Source: Prinsepia uniflora
Lineage: Eukaryota; Streptophyta; Magnoliopsida; Rosales; Rosaceae
Assembly (NCBI GenBank): GCA_032719365.1
Contig: CM064866.1
Span: 10,645,781-10,709,780, forward strand
Length of the DNA stretch: 64,000 bases
Reading direction: 5' to 3'
In this document: in pieces, positions 10,352-22,479 of the stretch
How the letters are laid out: every line of letters begins with the position of its first letter
Numbering within the stretch: the stretch's first letter is position 1
Notes under the pieces: generated by a model
Told to the model about the DNA's origin: nothing
Database searches by the model: none
What the model saw: the letters and a program-made list of their open reading frames with translations, nothing else
Position numbers and translations under genes: made by a program

Positions 10352-11988
10352 TTAATTGGATAATGGAGCTAGTTTGGGGGAGTTCTGGGAAGTGACCCGT
10401 GTAGCTATTCGGGTTGGATAGGACGGTTTAGTGATTGTCGAGGTGATTGGAGGACTCAGAACTGTAATTGGTTGATGTTAGAACATGTTAGGATCAAGAA
10501 TGAATGAAGTTAAGTAGAAATGGAAGGTTAATTAAGCGGGTCACACCGCGGCTTGAAGACCCAAATTACAGTGATTCGGGCAGGAACGACGACACTGTAG
10601 CAGTGTCACTGTAGCATCGAGTGACTTTCACGCGCAGCCACTTTGGGCGGCGCGTGAGGACGCGTTGAGCACTATCTCGATTCACGGTCAACATGACTTT
10701 TAATCCTTTTATCATTTTGAACATTTTCTGTGAAATAACCATGTTGATCTGAGATAGTGAGGAAGGTCAGTTTAGGGCCGGATGTCTCGGGAAGCGTGTT
10801 GGCCGGCTTTCCCGAACCGGTTTCTATTTTAGACTTTTTGAGGGTATATTAAGGACCTATAATGACACTTGCGTGTGATTTGAAATGACATGAAACTTAC
10901 GTTAATTCCGGAGACAAGTTCGTACGCGCGTTATTCGCAACGGGAACGTACAGTGAGTGGGCCCATTTTTATTAACACTTGCATGCATAACCGTTTTCAT
11001 TTTCATATATCCATATGTGTGTGTGAATCAATAATGGATTTTGATTACCTCGATTTACGGCTGTGACACGTTTTACGGTTTGGGCTCGAGGCCCGTTTTA
11101 CGGACATTGAACACTGTTTTATATGATATATATATATAGTTATATATGCATGTGGATATTAGTGGCTATCTTAGGTACTACACTATATAATCCACCGTGT
11201 GATACTGTCTCCTCCGGATGTGGTACCCCGGAGCGGTCACGGTGCATTGCCTGCGAGGGGTCATGCTACGGAGGTGCCGGACCGTAGGATGACTTAGGAG
11301 CAGGATTGCTATGATTGGACGTCTGGGACGTCGAGCTTCTGGGACGCTAGGCATCTGGGATGCCGTAACCGAACTGGGTTCGGAGTTTGGACTCGGGATT
11401 TGAGACCCCGAGTGGCACGCGTAGCCTTGGGACTATGACCATTATTGGACGTCAGGGACGTCGGACATCTGGGATGTCAATATCGGAGTGTATAGTGCAG
11501 TAGCTGGGTTTATATTACATTTCTGGCTTGATATGATGCTTGTGATGTATTACATGTATTTATGATTTTTAAATACCGATGCATGCATGTTTGGAAAACG
11601 GAGGGGTAAATTATATATTTTACTTATTATACTGTTTTTAATTATACTGAGTTTCGGCCCAATCACCTTTCATGTTTTGGTAACCCCTCCAGGTCGTGTT
11701 GCTGAGGTTGGTGAGGACCCCGAGGCTGAGGCATAGATTTTGTACTGCGCACATGAACCCCTGTCGGGTCGGATCACCCGCATGATTTTCCTTTCTAATG
11801 TCATGCTCGGATTTTGTATTTTGGATTGTATCCCTTGTCTGACATCTGTTAAATTTGAGTTATGTATGACTTTATAATTCGGACATTTAAGTTTTTAAGG
11901 CTAAAATTGGAATTTTCGGTTCGGGTGTCAGACGGGAGCAGGGCACGTCCCCTTGTGGTCCCCGGGGGATCGAGGCGGGTCCCTGTCA

Positions 11989-13742
11989 TAATCCTTAAGC
12001 AATTCCAACCATCTTCTCTGCCTCACATTTAGCTCCTTCTTGGTGAAAAAGTATTTCAAACTTTTATGGTCCGTAAACAATCGGCAGGTCTCACCATATA
12101 GATAATGTCTCCAGATCTTTAGCGCATGCACTACTGCAGCCAATTCCAAATCATGGGTAGGATAGTTGCGCTCGTGCGGTTTTAACTGTCGTGAGGTATA
12201 AGCAATCACTTTCCCATGCTGCATCAGTACACACCCTAAATCGTGTAAGGATGCATCAGTATAAACTTCAAACTCTCCACTGTCATCTGGAAGGGCCAAT
12301 ACTGGAGCGGATGTCAAACGTTTCTTCAATTCCTGAAAACTCTGCTCACAAATCTCATCCCAAATGAACTTAACTCCCTTCCTGGTCAAACGAATCAAAG
12401 GAGCAGCATTCGTAGAGAATCCTTCCACAAAACGTCTGTAATAACCGGCCAAACCCAAAAAGTTCATCACTCCAGTCACCGTTGTGGGTTGTTCCCAATT
12501 TGCCACTGCTTCAATTTTCTGGGGGTCAGCACAAATTCCTTCCGCAGAAATCACATGCCCCAGAAATCCCACACTTGTTAGCCAAAATTGGCATTTACTC
12601 GGTTTAGCAAACAGTTGATTCTCCCTCAGAGTTCCAAGCACAAGTCTCAGGTGCTTCTCGTGCGCCTTCGTAGTCTTTGAATATACTAAAATATCATCGA
12701 TAAACACAATGACAAACTGATCAAGATATTTCCGGAATACTCGGTTCATCAAGTCCATAAATGCTGCCGGAGCATTGGTTAACCCAAAGGGCATCACGAG
12801 AAACTCATAATGACCATACCGAGTCCGAAATGCTGTTTTCGGAATATCCTCTTCTCGAATCCTCGGCTGATGGTAACCAGAACGAAGATCAATCTTCGAA
12901 AAATATGTAGCTTCCCTTAATTGATCAAACAAATCGTCAATTCGAGGCAAAGGATACTTATTCTTGATCGTCATCTTGTTTAGTTGCCTGTAATCCATAC
13001 ACATTCTCAAACTGCCCTCTTTCTTTTTCACAAACAGTACGGGGGCTCCCCACGGTGATACACTCGGTCGAATGAATCCCATATCAACTAGATCTTGTAA
13101 TTGCACCTTTAATTCCCTTAACTCAGCTGGTGCCATGCGATAAGGAGGCAAAGAAATAGGTCGTGTACCAGGAATCAAATCAATGGTAAACTCCATCTCC
13201 CTATGCGGTGGTACCCCTGGTAAATCCTCAGGAAACACATCTGGGAACTCACATACGATAGGGATGTCCTCGACCTTAACTGGGGTATCCCGTACATCAA
13301 TCACATGTGCTAGATAACCTTGGAAACCCTTCCGCAACAATCTCTCTGCTGTGAGAGCCGATATGACTTTGACGGGTAACATTCGCCGATCTCCCTGGAA
13401 TATGACTTCCGGTAATCCTGGACTTCGGAGTATCACCCTCTTATCAAAACATTCGATAGAGGCATGATGGGTTGTCAGCCAATCCATCTTAAGGATAACA
13501 TCAAAATCGCATAATTCTAACAAAATTAAATCAGCCACGAGATGCACATCCCCTATCAATACAGGATACTCTCGTATCACTTGGTTGACTACATAAATAT
13601 CACCAGTCGGCGTACCGACTTCCATATCACAACCAAGTGCAGAAATTTCTCTATCAGCTAAGGTTGCACAAGTGCGAGAAACAAATGAATGAGTAGCTCC
13701 CGGGTCTATTAAGGTACGGGCATCATGACCAAAAATAGGAAC
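11989..13742 (-). pseudogene. Chromovirus pol 5' portion: protease, reverse transcriptase, RNase H (truncated)
   Basis: The frame runs from about 13742, the first in-frame position of protease. Protease is seen as LIDPGATHSFVS, with DPG in place of the commoner DSG. Reverse transcriptase shows the conserved blocks YRMAPAEL, VLFVKKKEGSLRMCMDYRQLNK, the catalytic FIDDILVYS, and GFLGHVIS. RNase H begins FEVYTDASLHDLGCVLMQ and carries THDLELAAVVHALK and LFTDHKSLKYFF. Coding similarity ends at ELLKDYD beside the solo LTR, and codons beyond 11989 belong to that LTR. Relative to gag the frame shifts near 13740 (after QQEARSTPG). An intact element of this type would read through, so a 1-base indel is likely. 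The encoded enzymes would copy element RNA into DNA. Confidence 0.9.
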
Positions 13743-14788
13743 CCTGGGGTAGATCGAGCCTCCTGCTGAGTAACAGCAAATACTCGATCCTGTGGTCCCG
13801 AAGTCTGACCACGTCCTCGTGAGTTACCACATCCTCGACCAGCTCCTCTCCCCCCAGTCGTATCAGAAGTCGATGTCGTACTCTGACTCTGCTCGGCAGT
13901 GCCCCAACCGGTACCACTACCAACCAAACGTGGGCAGTCCTTCTTGAAATGGCCCGGCTCCCGACAGTAAAAGCAAATAAGCACACTACCCCGATTGGGC
14001 CCGCTGTTCTGTCGGTTGGCTGATCCCACTGATGCTTCACTAGACTGCACTGTTGCCGAAGATTGAGACCCAAATCTCGGTGCATTCCCACGACCATAAC
14101 TCGAACGAGTACCACCAGATGATCCAGAACTAGAACCGCCCCTTTTTGGCCATCTCTGACTCGGCGCTCCCTGATACTGTCGTTCTCGGCGCCGACCATA
14201 GCCTGAAAACTGCTGTGGTGCTGGTAAAGTCACCTCAACTCTGGCAGCTGCATCTGAAAACTCCCTCAGAGAAGCATATGATCCCACTGTCACGGCACCA
14301 TGGATCTCATTCTTTAACCCCTGCTCAAACCTCCTGCACTTGTCCTCCTCGGTAGACACATACAGAGGGGCAAAATTTGCTAGGTTCAAGAACTTTTGCT
14401 CATAATCAGCCACAGATAGATCTCCTTGTTTCAGTTGAAGAAACTCCACTTCCTTGGAATTACGGAAAGAACGAGGATAAAACTGATCTAAGAAACGGTG
14501 CCTGAAGTCCTCCCAACTCAGGGTGTTGGCATCCAATCCCGTCAACTGCAATCCACGGCACCATCGATACGCCTGACTACTCAGCATAAACGTGGCTAAA
14601 TGAACCATGTCTCCTGGTGGACATCGCATGATCTCAAAAATTCGTTCCAACTGTGTAACCCAATCATACGCCTCATCTGGGTTAGTCTGACCCGTAAAAC
14701 TCGTGGCCCCCAAACGTTGAGCTCTCTCTACGTCTGGACCCTCCATTTCTTCGCCAGGCTGTGCACGAGGCTCCCGTCGCGGAGGCAT
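13709..14788 (-). CDS. Chromovirus gag polyprotein (nucleocapsid)
   Basis: A 359-residue ORF starting MPPRREPRAQPGEEMEG. The capsid-like gag region is at residues about 25-190 (TNPDEAYDWVTQLERIFEIM, WEDFRHRFLDQFYP, DYEQKFLNLANF). An RG/S-rich linker follows, then a zinc knuckle CFYCREPGHFKKDC (CX2CX4HX4C) at residues about 272-285 and a second G/R-rich stretch. The last residues (FLFLVMMPVP) are out of frame with the family and follow the presumed indel. Gag packages element RNA in cytoplasmic virus-like particles. The start is the first ATG downstream of the primer-binding site, about 80 bp from it. The element is old and rearranged, so expression is unlikely. Confidence 0.85.
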   Translation of the reverse strand: MPPRREPRAQPGEEMEGPDVERAQRLGATSFTGQTNPDEAYDWVTQLERIFEIMRCPPGDMVHLATFMLSSQAYRWCRGLQLTGLDANTLSWEDFRHRFLDQFYPRSFRNSKEVEFLQLKQGDLSVADYEQKFLNLANFAPLYVSTEEDKCRRFEQGLKNEIHGAVTVGSYASLREFSDAAARVEVTLPAPQQFSGYGRRRERQYQGAPSQRWPKRGGSSSGSSGGTRSSYGRGNAPRFGSQSSATVQSSEASVGSANRQNSGPNRGSVLICFYCREPGHFKKDCPRLVGSGTGWGTAEQSQSTTSTSDTTGGRGAGRGCGNSRGRGQTSGPQDRVFAVTQQEARSTPGFLFLVMMPVP

Positions 14789-14865
14789 ATAGAGGTATCT
14801 GTACGTAAAACAGATCAGTTAACCAGACATGCACACAATGTGCAAGACTCAGACCGCAACCTAGT

Positions 14866-14877
14866 GCTCTGATACCA
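14866..14877 (-). promoter_or_regulatory. Primer-binding site (initiator tRNA-Met) of chromovirus
   Basis: Reads TGGTATCAGAGC on minus, three bases after the LTR end GGGTCTTGTCA. This is the usual site where initiator tRNA-Met primes minus-strand cDNA, and it fixes the 5' LTR boundary at 14881. Confidence 0.9.
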
Positions 14878-14880
14878 ATT

Positions 14881-17489
14881 TGACAAGACCCATCCCGACT
14901 ATCCCTCGATAACCGTGACAGATCCTGCTCCCGTCTGACAATAACTCGAAAGTACCAAAAGTAGTTTCAAATATATACATATAACACACATAAACGATAA
15001 CATTGTCAGACAAGGGATAGTTCAGTATTCCGTGACCGTTGACCTAGTCAACAGGTTTACAGAGCATAGGAAATATTTACATGTAGGGAGCAAAATCCTA
15101 CGCTGCAAAGTGTCTGAGTACGCAACGGTCCGTTTATTCCTCAGCCTCGATAATAGCCTCAGTACCTGTGCACTGGCCTGGAGGGCAAATAAAACATCAA
15201 AGGTGTGAGTGGACAAAATCAAGTTTAGAAATACATTTATCAAAATATAGTCTTACCCTCCAGTTTTCACAAACATGCATGCATATCATAACTCATAAAT
15301 CAAATAATTAAGATATGAATATAAATCTCAAACATCAATAAAAACACAGGATCCATGTCCAATATAGAGTCACGTTATCCCTGCAACGCGTGCAAATCAA
15401 TAGGCTCAAGGACCGCTCAAATCCCGAGCATCCGCCGATGTAAACACATCACCAGCCGGCAATCCAGGTTGTCATGAACATATCACTGACTGACCTCCAT
15501 ATAATCCAGCACATCTGGTCTGAGTCGAGCCTCCATTTGGCTGCACGACAACATACCGTGCTACGTGACCTCTCCGGGGTAAACACTTCCATCCCGGAGG
15601 CGAGCGTTATCTCCAGGGTCCATTTCGGGGGGAAACATATTCCACACCGAAAGCCCTCATATATCATCATCATGAAAACCAGTTAAAACAGTTGCATGTA
15701 ATATCAAAACCAGTTTTAAACTGGGCGGTAAGCCCAAAAACACTTTTCTCAAATCCATAAACCAATCCACGCAAACCTGCGCAATCACAATCTTATTTAT
15801 GACATAAATCCATCAAATCCAACACCAAACTCATAATCCGAGTCAAAATCAAGTTCAAACCCCGAGCCTTAGCTCGAAATATCAGTTTCACAATTTTCTC
15901 GAAAATTGTGCCCAAAAGCATATAAAATAATATAATATTCCCAAAAATCCGAAAATCATCATATCGAAGTATCAATCATACCAAATCATTTCAAATCATA
16001 TTATAAGGCATTTAAAACATATATGCATGCATTCAGGGTAGAAAACAAAAGTCCACTCACACACCGTCCAGATTGTTCCGTTTCGAGTTGTTCGCTTCCT
16101 TCCGATGTCCTGGAAGTATTCGGCATGTCAAACAAGTTATATAAGATTACTAACTCGTTACATAATCTCCTGTACGAATTTCCTAATCGTCGGAATAAAA
16201 TAATATTATTTTAAACGTAACCTATACGTTTCGGGTACACAAAACTACTCTCAGTTCATATCCGATTGACCCGAAATCAACGCTAATAGGTCCGTATCAT
16301 CGAGAATATCAAAATTTCTGTTGAACCCTTCCTCAGATTCCCGGCCACGCGCCCTCACGCGCCGTGAACAATGCCTGCTACAGTGCACCTTTCTCGCCCG
16401 TTTATCTGGTATTCGGGTCTACAACCCGCGATCAGACCCGACTCGTTTTCTATCGATTTACACTCAATTCATCTCGTTATTTCACTCATTAATATCTATC
16501 CAATCTAACTTATAGTTCTGTCACTTTAATTGAATCAATTTGACCCTAAAACTCTTCGACTCAAGATGAATACCCGACGGGTTCTAATTCGAGTTCCACC
16601 CAAAACCAACCAGTTTCCTTCCATTGATCACACCAGAAGCATCCTAGGTCCATTATAAGTACGAAATTGAAATCAATTTCAAGAACCATTACCTCTAAGT
16701 AATTGAACTCAAGCTCAATTTTTCAAAACCGTCGCAGGGTCTGTTCGTCACGGTTTCTCCACCAATTTCCTTCCCAATTGATTCAGTTTGGTTCGTCCAG
16801 TTCCCATAAAGCTTAATATCACCTCAAATTCAAACGAAACCGTCCTAAAAATCAAAATCGAAAATTAAGGTTTTGGGTGGTTTTTCGGGTAGGTTCAGTA
16901 GGGTTCTATTTGGGTTTGTTCGGTTTCCTTCCAGTCTTACACTCTCCAATTAACCCTAATTACGTATTCAATTGCACGGGTTCTACAGAAAATCGATCAA
17001 GGTGAAGGAGAAGTATGAGTGTTCTCTGTGATGTGTTTGAATGTTTTGGTCGTGTACTGTTCATCAATTATCCATTGTTTGTTAACCTCAATTAATTAAT
17101 TAATCCATGCCACTAATCCTCAACAACAAGTGACACTTGTCACGTGATAAAACATATGAATCACTTAAGGGGCTGAATCAGCATGTAATAATCATCCTTC
17201 CACCGTTTAAGCATAATCCACATAAAATTACTATTTTACCCTTGAGGTCACAAATGACCATTTTGCCCCTGAACTTCCCAGACCCATAACTTTTTCATAC
17301 GAGCTCCGTTTTCGACGTGCCACCTGTCTACGGATTCAGCGTTCCGAGACCTACACAATGGTACTCGAGAAATGTGCAAAAAGTATTTTAAACAAAAAGT
17401 CAAATTTTAGCCATATGTCATCAAGGGTAAAAACGTCATTTTCACATTATTTTAATATTTTACAAATTTTGGATTTTCGGGGCGTTACA
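14881..17489 (-). repeat. Chromovirus 5' LTR (2.61 kb)
   Basis: On minus it starts TGTAACGCCCCG at 17489 and ends TCTTGTCA at 14881. It is co-linear with 3114-5756 and shares ORF shadows with near-identical translations. It is about 34 bp shorter. The clearest deletion removes the GC-rich hairpin segment near 16348-16370 that is present at 4254-4290 in the 3' LTR. Confidence 0.9.
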
Positions 17490-17700
17490 ACACCCGCTCC
17501 AACAAAATTTCTAAACACCTTCGACGCACTCTTGACGCGTAGCAAACATATTTGCGGTACTAGCAAGGGTCACATTGAATGTGAGCCAGCCTACCGATGC
17601 AAGCACGCACCGTCCAAACTGCTCGTTTTCCAAACTGCACGCGATTCCGTAATTTCTGACGCTTTTCAGGAATTTCGAATCCTGCCCAAAAAACATCATA
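17490..17700 (-). other. Flank of chromovirus; diverged copy of the 5848-5912 sequence
   Basis: Starts with target duplication ACACC. Read on minus, 17525-17605 encodes NVTLASTANMFATRQECVEG and resembles 5848-5912 on the other flank. I do not recognise a complete gene. It may be part of an old repetitive element. Confidence 0.45.
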
Positions 17701-19260
17701 AAGGGTCACCAATGACTCTAAAATCATCATATCAATTTTCCACAATTTTTTGGGAATTTAATAAAAATTTAAAAGCATAACCTAAACCATCGGACCCTCG
17801 AAACAGTATTGATACGATGTCAGTTTGTCTCGGACCCAACACCAAAAATGTTCATTACATTAAGTATAGTAAAACACATGTTGAACACTTCCCCAGAAAC
17901 ACATCCACGCGCTCTCACGCGCCGCCGCAAGCGGCTGCGCGTGAAAGGCACGCGCGTAGCACAATAACTGCTACAGTGCGTCTTCTCTGCCTGTTTCTCT
18001 GATAAACGGGTCGTGAGCCCGCGATCAGACCCGGACAAATCTCCATCAATTCGACCTTGATTTCTTCTGTTCTTTCAACTGATCCCCTCTAGTCCAACTG
18101 AATTCAAGTTCTGTAAGTTCAATTACCTCAATGAATGTCTAAAACCTCACGACTCACGATCAAACTTTGACGGGTCTCCTATTCGGGTTTATCGATTTCG
18201 TCCCTGATTTTCAAATTAATTCATATGGTTAGTATCGTGAGAGTATAAGGAACGATTTTACAAGATCAATTTGATAATTCCTTACCTCCAGCTAGTAGAA
18301 CTCAAGCTCGATTTTTGGCAGCCATGGAAGTTTTTGTTCTTCCCCAATTCGACACGATTTCTCTTCGTTTTTGTTGCAGGGAGTTTCGTTTTGATCCCAG
18401 AAGCTTAATCCAATCCTCAATTTCCCTTCTCCTAGCTCACAAATTCGAATTCGAATTTTCCTTGATTTTCTGAATTTTCGAACTCTGAATATGCCCAGTT
18501 CTCTCAGTCCCCCGAGTTCCTCTCTCTCAATTGAGTTCCTTAAGCTTTTAAATTGAACAATGACGATGAGGCAGTGGGATATCACGGATCAATTTGGACA
18601 TAATGATTACAATTACCCTTAATTAAGGGATGATTGTCAAAAGTGTGTGTCTTTAGCCCCTAAATCGGATTCCATGTTATCTGGGGAAAGAGGAGGACAA
18701 AAGGTAGGTGTCATTGTCTGATCAAGGTTAAAAGACCATTTTGCCCCTAGCCTTCCGTGACCCGTAACGTTCGTATCCGAACTCCGTTTTCGACGTGCCG
18801 CCTGTCGTCTTACTCAGGGCATCAAAACCTACCTAATGGTCCTTGAATCATGTGAAAATTAGTTGTCAAACAAAAAGTCAACATTTTCCCCCTTTTTCAT
18901 CCAAATTACGAAAATACCCCTCGCCTTTGTAGACCCATAACTTTTGCATCCGATCTCCGATTTCGGCATGCCACCTGTCTATGGATTCGTATCAACTCGA
19001 CCTACGTAGCGGACTCTGGCCCACGTCCTTTGGACCCCCGGGCTCAAAAGTCAACATTTTGCTCATGCTTAGGGGCAAAATGGTCATTTTTGCACATTAT
19101 GTCCAATTCACACCACTAAACCCAGATTACTCATTCTAAAAATAAAAATGGACTTTTAACCCTTATAATCAGGGGCATAATCGTCAAATAAACACTGACT
19201 CGTTTCTTGTACCCAAAAGTAACCAGAAACCCGGTAATATAAGATTCCAAACAATATACA
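17701..19260 (-). repeat. Degenerate LTR-like fragment(s), minus orientation
   Basis: No clean termini, but it carries the modules typical of the gypsy LTRs in this window in reverse. These are a GC-rich hairpin (CACGCGCCGCCGCAAGCGGC near 17918), CTACAGTG next to it, and repeated phrases such as CGACGTGCC(G/A)CCTGTC (about 18790 and a weaker copy near 18966). The phrases alternate with TTTGCCCCT/TTACCCCT tracts. Two or more overlapping LTR remnants are probable. No protein gene is seen. Confidence 0.55.
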
Positions 19261-22200
19261 TGTAACAACCCGTCCCGAGAGCCGACATTAGTAGAGTGAT
19301 TAAGCGGTGGTTAGGTGGTCCCGATAGGTCCGTGAGCATAGAATGACGCCCCTAGTTCGGGCAAAATGTTGACTTTTAGTTCGGGTGGTCAATTGGGTGT
19401 TGACCAGTGACCAGGACGTAGTTTAGGACGTCACGAATTCATAGGCAGGTGGTACGCTCGATTCCGACATCCGAAGAGGAAGTTGTGATGTTCGGAAGGT
19501 TGAGGGCATTATCGTAATTTTGGTACATAGAGGGAAAAAGTTGACTTTTCATACGGACGAGTTTTGTTGCATTGACCTAGGACGGTTAGATAGATCTCGT
19601 CGTCCTGAGTTCGATGACAGGCGACACGTATTCATCGGACGTACGAGGTGTGAGATACGGGTCTAGAACGGTAGTGGCAAAATCGTAATTTTGAGTAAAA
19701 AGGAAGGGCAGTTTGGTCTTTGTGCTCTGGAAATTGTGCAGAGAGAGAAACAGATGAACGGCTGGGATTGAGCCACTTGGGAGAGAATGGAGATGATGGT
19801 GACACGTGCAAGAGGGCTAGTGGGTTCTGGTTGGTTCCAGTGTGTGCAGTTCCAATTATATGGGTGCAACCGTGTGTGTTCGTGAAGAAACCAGAGTGAA
19901 ACAGAGTGAGGTGGTGAGGAAAATTGAGGGGTGATCGTGGGTATTGGTGAGTTCTAGTGAGTGAGGAGGGATCAGAAGGAGGGTGAGAGCTGCTGGGCTG
20001 GTGTTTCTACGGTTAGAAGTGTGATGGTGGTGTGTGAATGAACTGAGAACCACGGGAAAACCAGGGGTGAAAAGCAGGGAGGTTGTGAGAACCGTGGCGG
20101 TGGCGGCCGTGTACGGTGCAACTGAGATTGTGGTGGTGTCGTGAGGGGTGGAAGGAGTCGACCAGCCCCAGCGGAGCTCACGACGGCGACGGGAGGCAGG
20201 TAATTCCTTATCCCCGTTTCGATACTCTATTTTCCCTTTGAGTTTCAAATTGGAAGTTGTACGTTTAGAGGTAGAATCGGGGAGTCTAGTAAAGTCTAGG
20301 GAGTTCAGTTGAGTCCTAGGAGCCTTCTGGTGGAGCTGCCGTGACGGGGGTGCACGGTGGAGGCGAGACGACGGCGAGTACCTTTGTGTGCTCTATTTTT
20401 GCCGTGAGTTTCAGACGGTAAGTCGTGGACTAGGGGAGTGAGTCGACGGTCAAGGTGAGTTGGGTTAGGTTCAGAAGGGTCCTAGGAAGAGTTTGGGATG
20501 GCCACCGTGATGGGAGGTGACCTAGGTGTCCGGGAAGGAAAACAGGGCAGAGTACGGGTTTTCTTTCGAGCTTGAGTCGACGAGGATGGCGCCGTGTCGA
20601 GGTGAATGGAGTACGGGAATAGATAGGGTAGGACTGGACGATGCGTGGGTGAAGAAAGGAGGCGAAATGGTGGCCGGACGGCGAAGAATGGTTCTCGCCG
20701 GTCCAGTTGCAGCGGCCGGTTCAGCACAGTGGACTCGAGGTTGCGGGTGACACTGTAGCTGGCGCGTGAGGCCTACGCACAACCATTTTGGACGGTGCGT
20801 GGGGCAGTTTCCGGCGAAGCTGTCAACATGGTTTTTGGTCTAGATGTTATGACGAATCCAATGGACTAAGTTTCGGGTTCTTCGGACGTTGTTTCGGGAT
20901 AGTTTTGCGGGGTCGAAGGTCTAGGGTCCCGTTTTAAGTACGTTAGAAGTTTGGAAAAGTTATGGGATTTGAGTGGGACTCTTGAGAAGTTGTTAGTAAC
21001 CTCGTTATGAACTTTGGACAGGTTCGGGAAAGCCGGGGGTAGTGGAATGGCCGGGAACGGCGTAAGTGCGCGCGTATCGAGGCGACGTCGGAATGGTCTG
21101 TGAGTGGACTTTGCTTTCTAACTTTTAATGCATGCATATATGTTTTTATATGTTTTCTATACTTGATTCTATGATTCGGTTTATGATCGTGATGGTTTAT
21201 GGTTTTTGCACGTTTTTCGAGGAAATTGTGGTTTTCACGTTTTACGCGATTTTGATAAATATGGTGATTTGAACTTAGTTTAATGAATTGATTTCGAGGT
21301 TTGAAATACGATTTAATTTTAAAGAAAGTAAAAGGAGTTTTGAAAAGGGTTTTCGGGCTTAGGGCCCAGTTTAAAGTAGTTTTCGGAAATGAGATTTCGG
21401 GTTTCAGAATCGGACTTCCTGGTGACGATTCGGGATTCAATTCGGGACTTGAAATGGATTTTAGGTTTGGGTTCGGAATGGTTATTCCGGATGCCGGCTT
21501 ACGGAATGATGGTTGCGGACTCGGATCTTGAAAGGAAATGGATATGAGTTCTGGATTTGGATTCGGAATGACGGTTCTGGATGCCGGAAGGGCATCAGAC
21601 TGGTGATTTCGAATTCGGGTTTGGATGTGGATTTCAGAAATTGGTTTTCAAATGGTTTTGGATTGGATTTGCTGCATCTGGTTATTGGGTTTAAAGACCC
21701 GGATATTGATTGACGGGGGACGGGCCCGGATTGGGTTTAAAGACCCGGATTGAGTTTAAAGACTCGGGAGTTTAAAGACTCGGATATATTGATTTCCCCC
21801 GTAGGCCTGTTGAGTTTAAAGACTCGGGATTTTAAAGACTCGGATATTATTGAGGCCTGGTTTGAGTTTAAAGACTCGGGAGTTTAAAGACTCGGATAGA
21901 TCCAGCAGGTTCGATGGATGAGAATATGGCTTTAAATGTGTTTTGGGTTTTCACTGAGACATGATGATGATGTTTTGGGCAGTTGCCCGAATGAAACTGT
22001 TTTCGGTGGTATTGGGCTGAGGCCCGGGATTTGAGAAAAGGAAAAATGTGTTTGATTTTTCGTATATGGTTTTATGACATGAAAATTAATATGCATGCAT
22101 TGGTTTTGAAAACGGAGGGTATAAATGTCATTGTTTTATAAAATGTTTTTGAATGTAAACTTTATTTTTGTCCACTCACAGTCTTTTCGTGTTTTCGATA

Positions 22201-22446
22201 CCCTCCAGGTTGCTACGGTGCGGGCTGTTAGTTGAGAGACGGAGACATCACATGGACGTTCCACAGTAGACTCTGCGCACTCTGGGAAGTTCGAAAGTTG
22301 TTGAGAAATTCGGACCAGAACTCCCTTATCCGACTTACGTGTCACACGGAGGTTAGACGTATGTTTGGCTCTCGTGTCATGCGTAAGTTAGACGGGAGTG
22401 GGGTTTAGCCCTTAATCTCGGGGGGGATTAGGGGTGGGCCCTGACA
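19261..22446 (+). mobile_element. Solo LTR of a third gypsy family (about 3.19 kb)
   Basis: Starts TGTAACAACCCGTCCC and ends GGGCCCTGACA. A 4-bp TACA lies on both sides (19257-19260 and 22447-22450). A full 5-bp duplication is not exact. It is organised like the other two LTR families: a GACAGGYGRCACGT-like module, a GC-rich hairpin (about 20755-20800), CATGCATA, and a CCTCCAGGT-like segment near the end. There is no primer-binding site or coding internal region. ORFs such as 19856-20248 and 20482-20782 are compositionally biased shadows. Confidence 0.7.
21688..21896 (+). repeat. Tandem TTTAAAGACYCGG repeats within solo LTR
   Basis: Eight copies of TTTAAAGAC(C/T)CGG, partly in pairs joined by GAG or A. 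They are separated by related longer units including GGCCTG-type linkers. This is local amplification inside the LTR. No coding potential. Confidence 0.8.
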
Positions 22447-22479
22447 TACATCCCTCCGGATTCCCTGAATACCGAATCG

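Larger units (their letters stand above)
6373..11988 (+). mobile_element. Solo LTR of a Ty3/gypsy element, interrupted by an inverted solo LTR
   Basis: The host LTR is made of 6373-7555 and 10357-11988, about 2.8 kb after removing the nested insert. It starts TGTAACACCCCGG and ends GGTCCCTGTCA. TAATC follows at 11989-11993. Its partner is GATTA at 1453-1457, which sits beside the LTR start if 1453-6372 is turned back. It has no internal region or primer-binding site, so it is a solo LTR. It had inserted inside the RNase H region of the chromovirus pol. Confidence 0.85.
11989..17489 (-). mobile_element. 5' half of the Tekay/Del-type chromovirus
   Basis: Read on minus: 5' LTR (17489-14881), initiator-Met primer-binding site (14877-14866), gag, protease, reverse transcriptase and RNase H. 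It stops at LLKDYD where TAATC and the solo LTR begin. The next coding residues are found at 1453 on plus. ACACC at 17490-17494 is the outer target duplication, matching GGTGT at 5757-5761. Lineage assignment rests on the long LTR, the chromodomain-like tail and the gag/pol motifs. Confidence 0.9.

Noticed and set aside
19856..20782. Pro/Ser/Thr- and His-rich ORFs on minus and a plus ORF
   Set aside because: They lie wholly inside a solo LTR with GT/CA-rich bias, overlap one another, and have no known motifs.
19256..22451. 5-bp target duplication of the third solo LTR
   Set aside because: ATACA matches only if the LTR ended in GAC instead of GACA. I report the shared 4-bp TACA instead.
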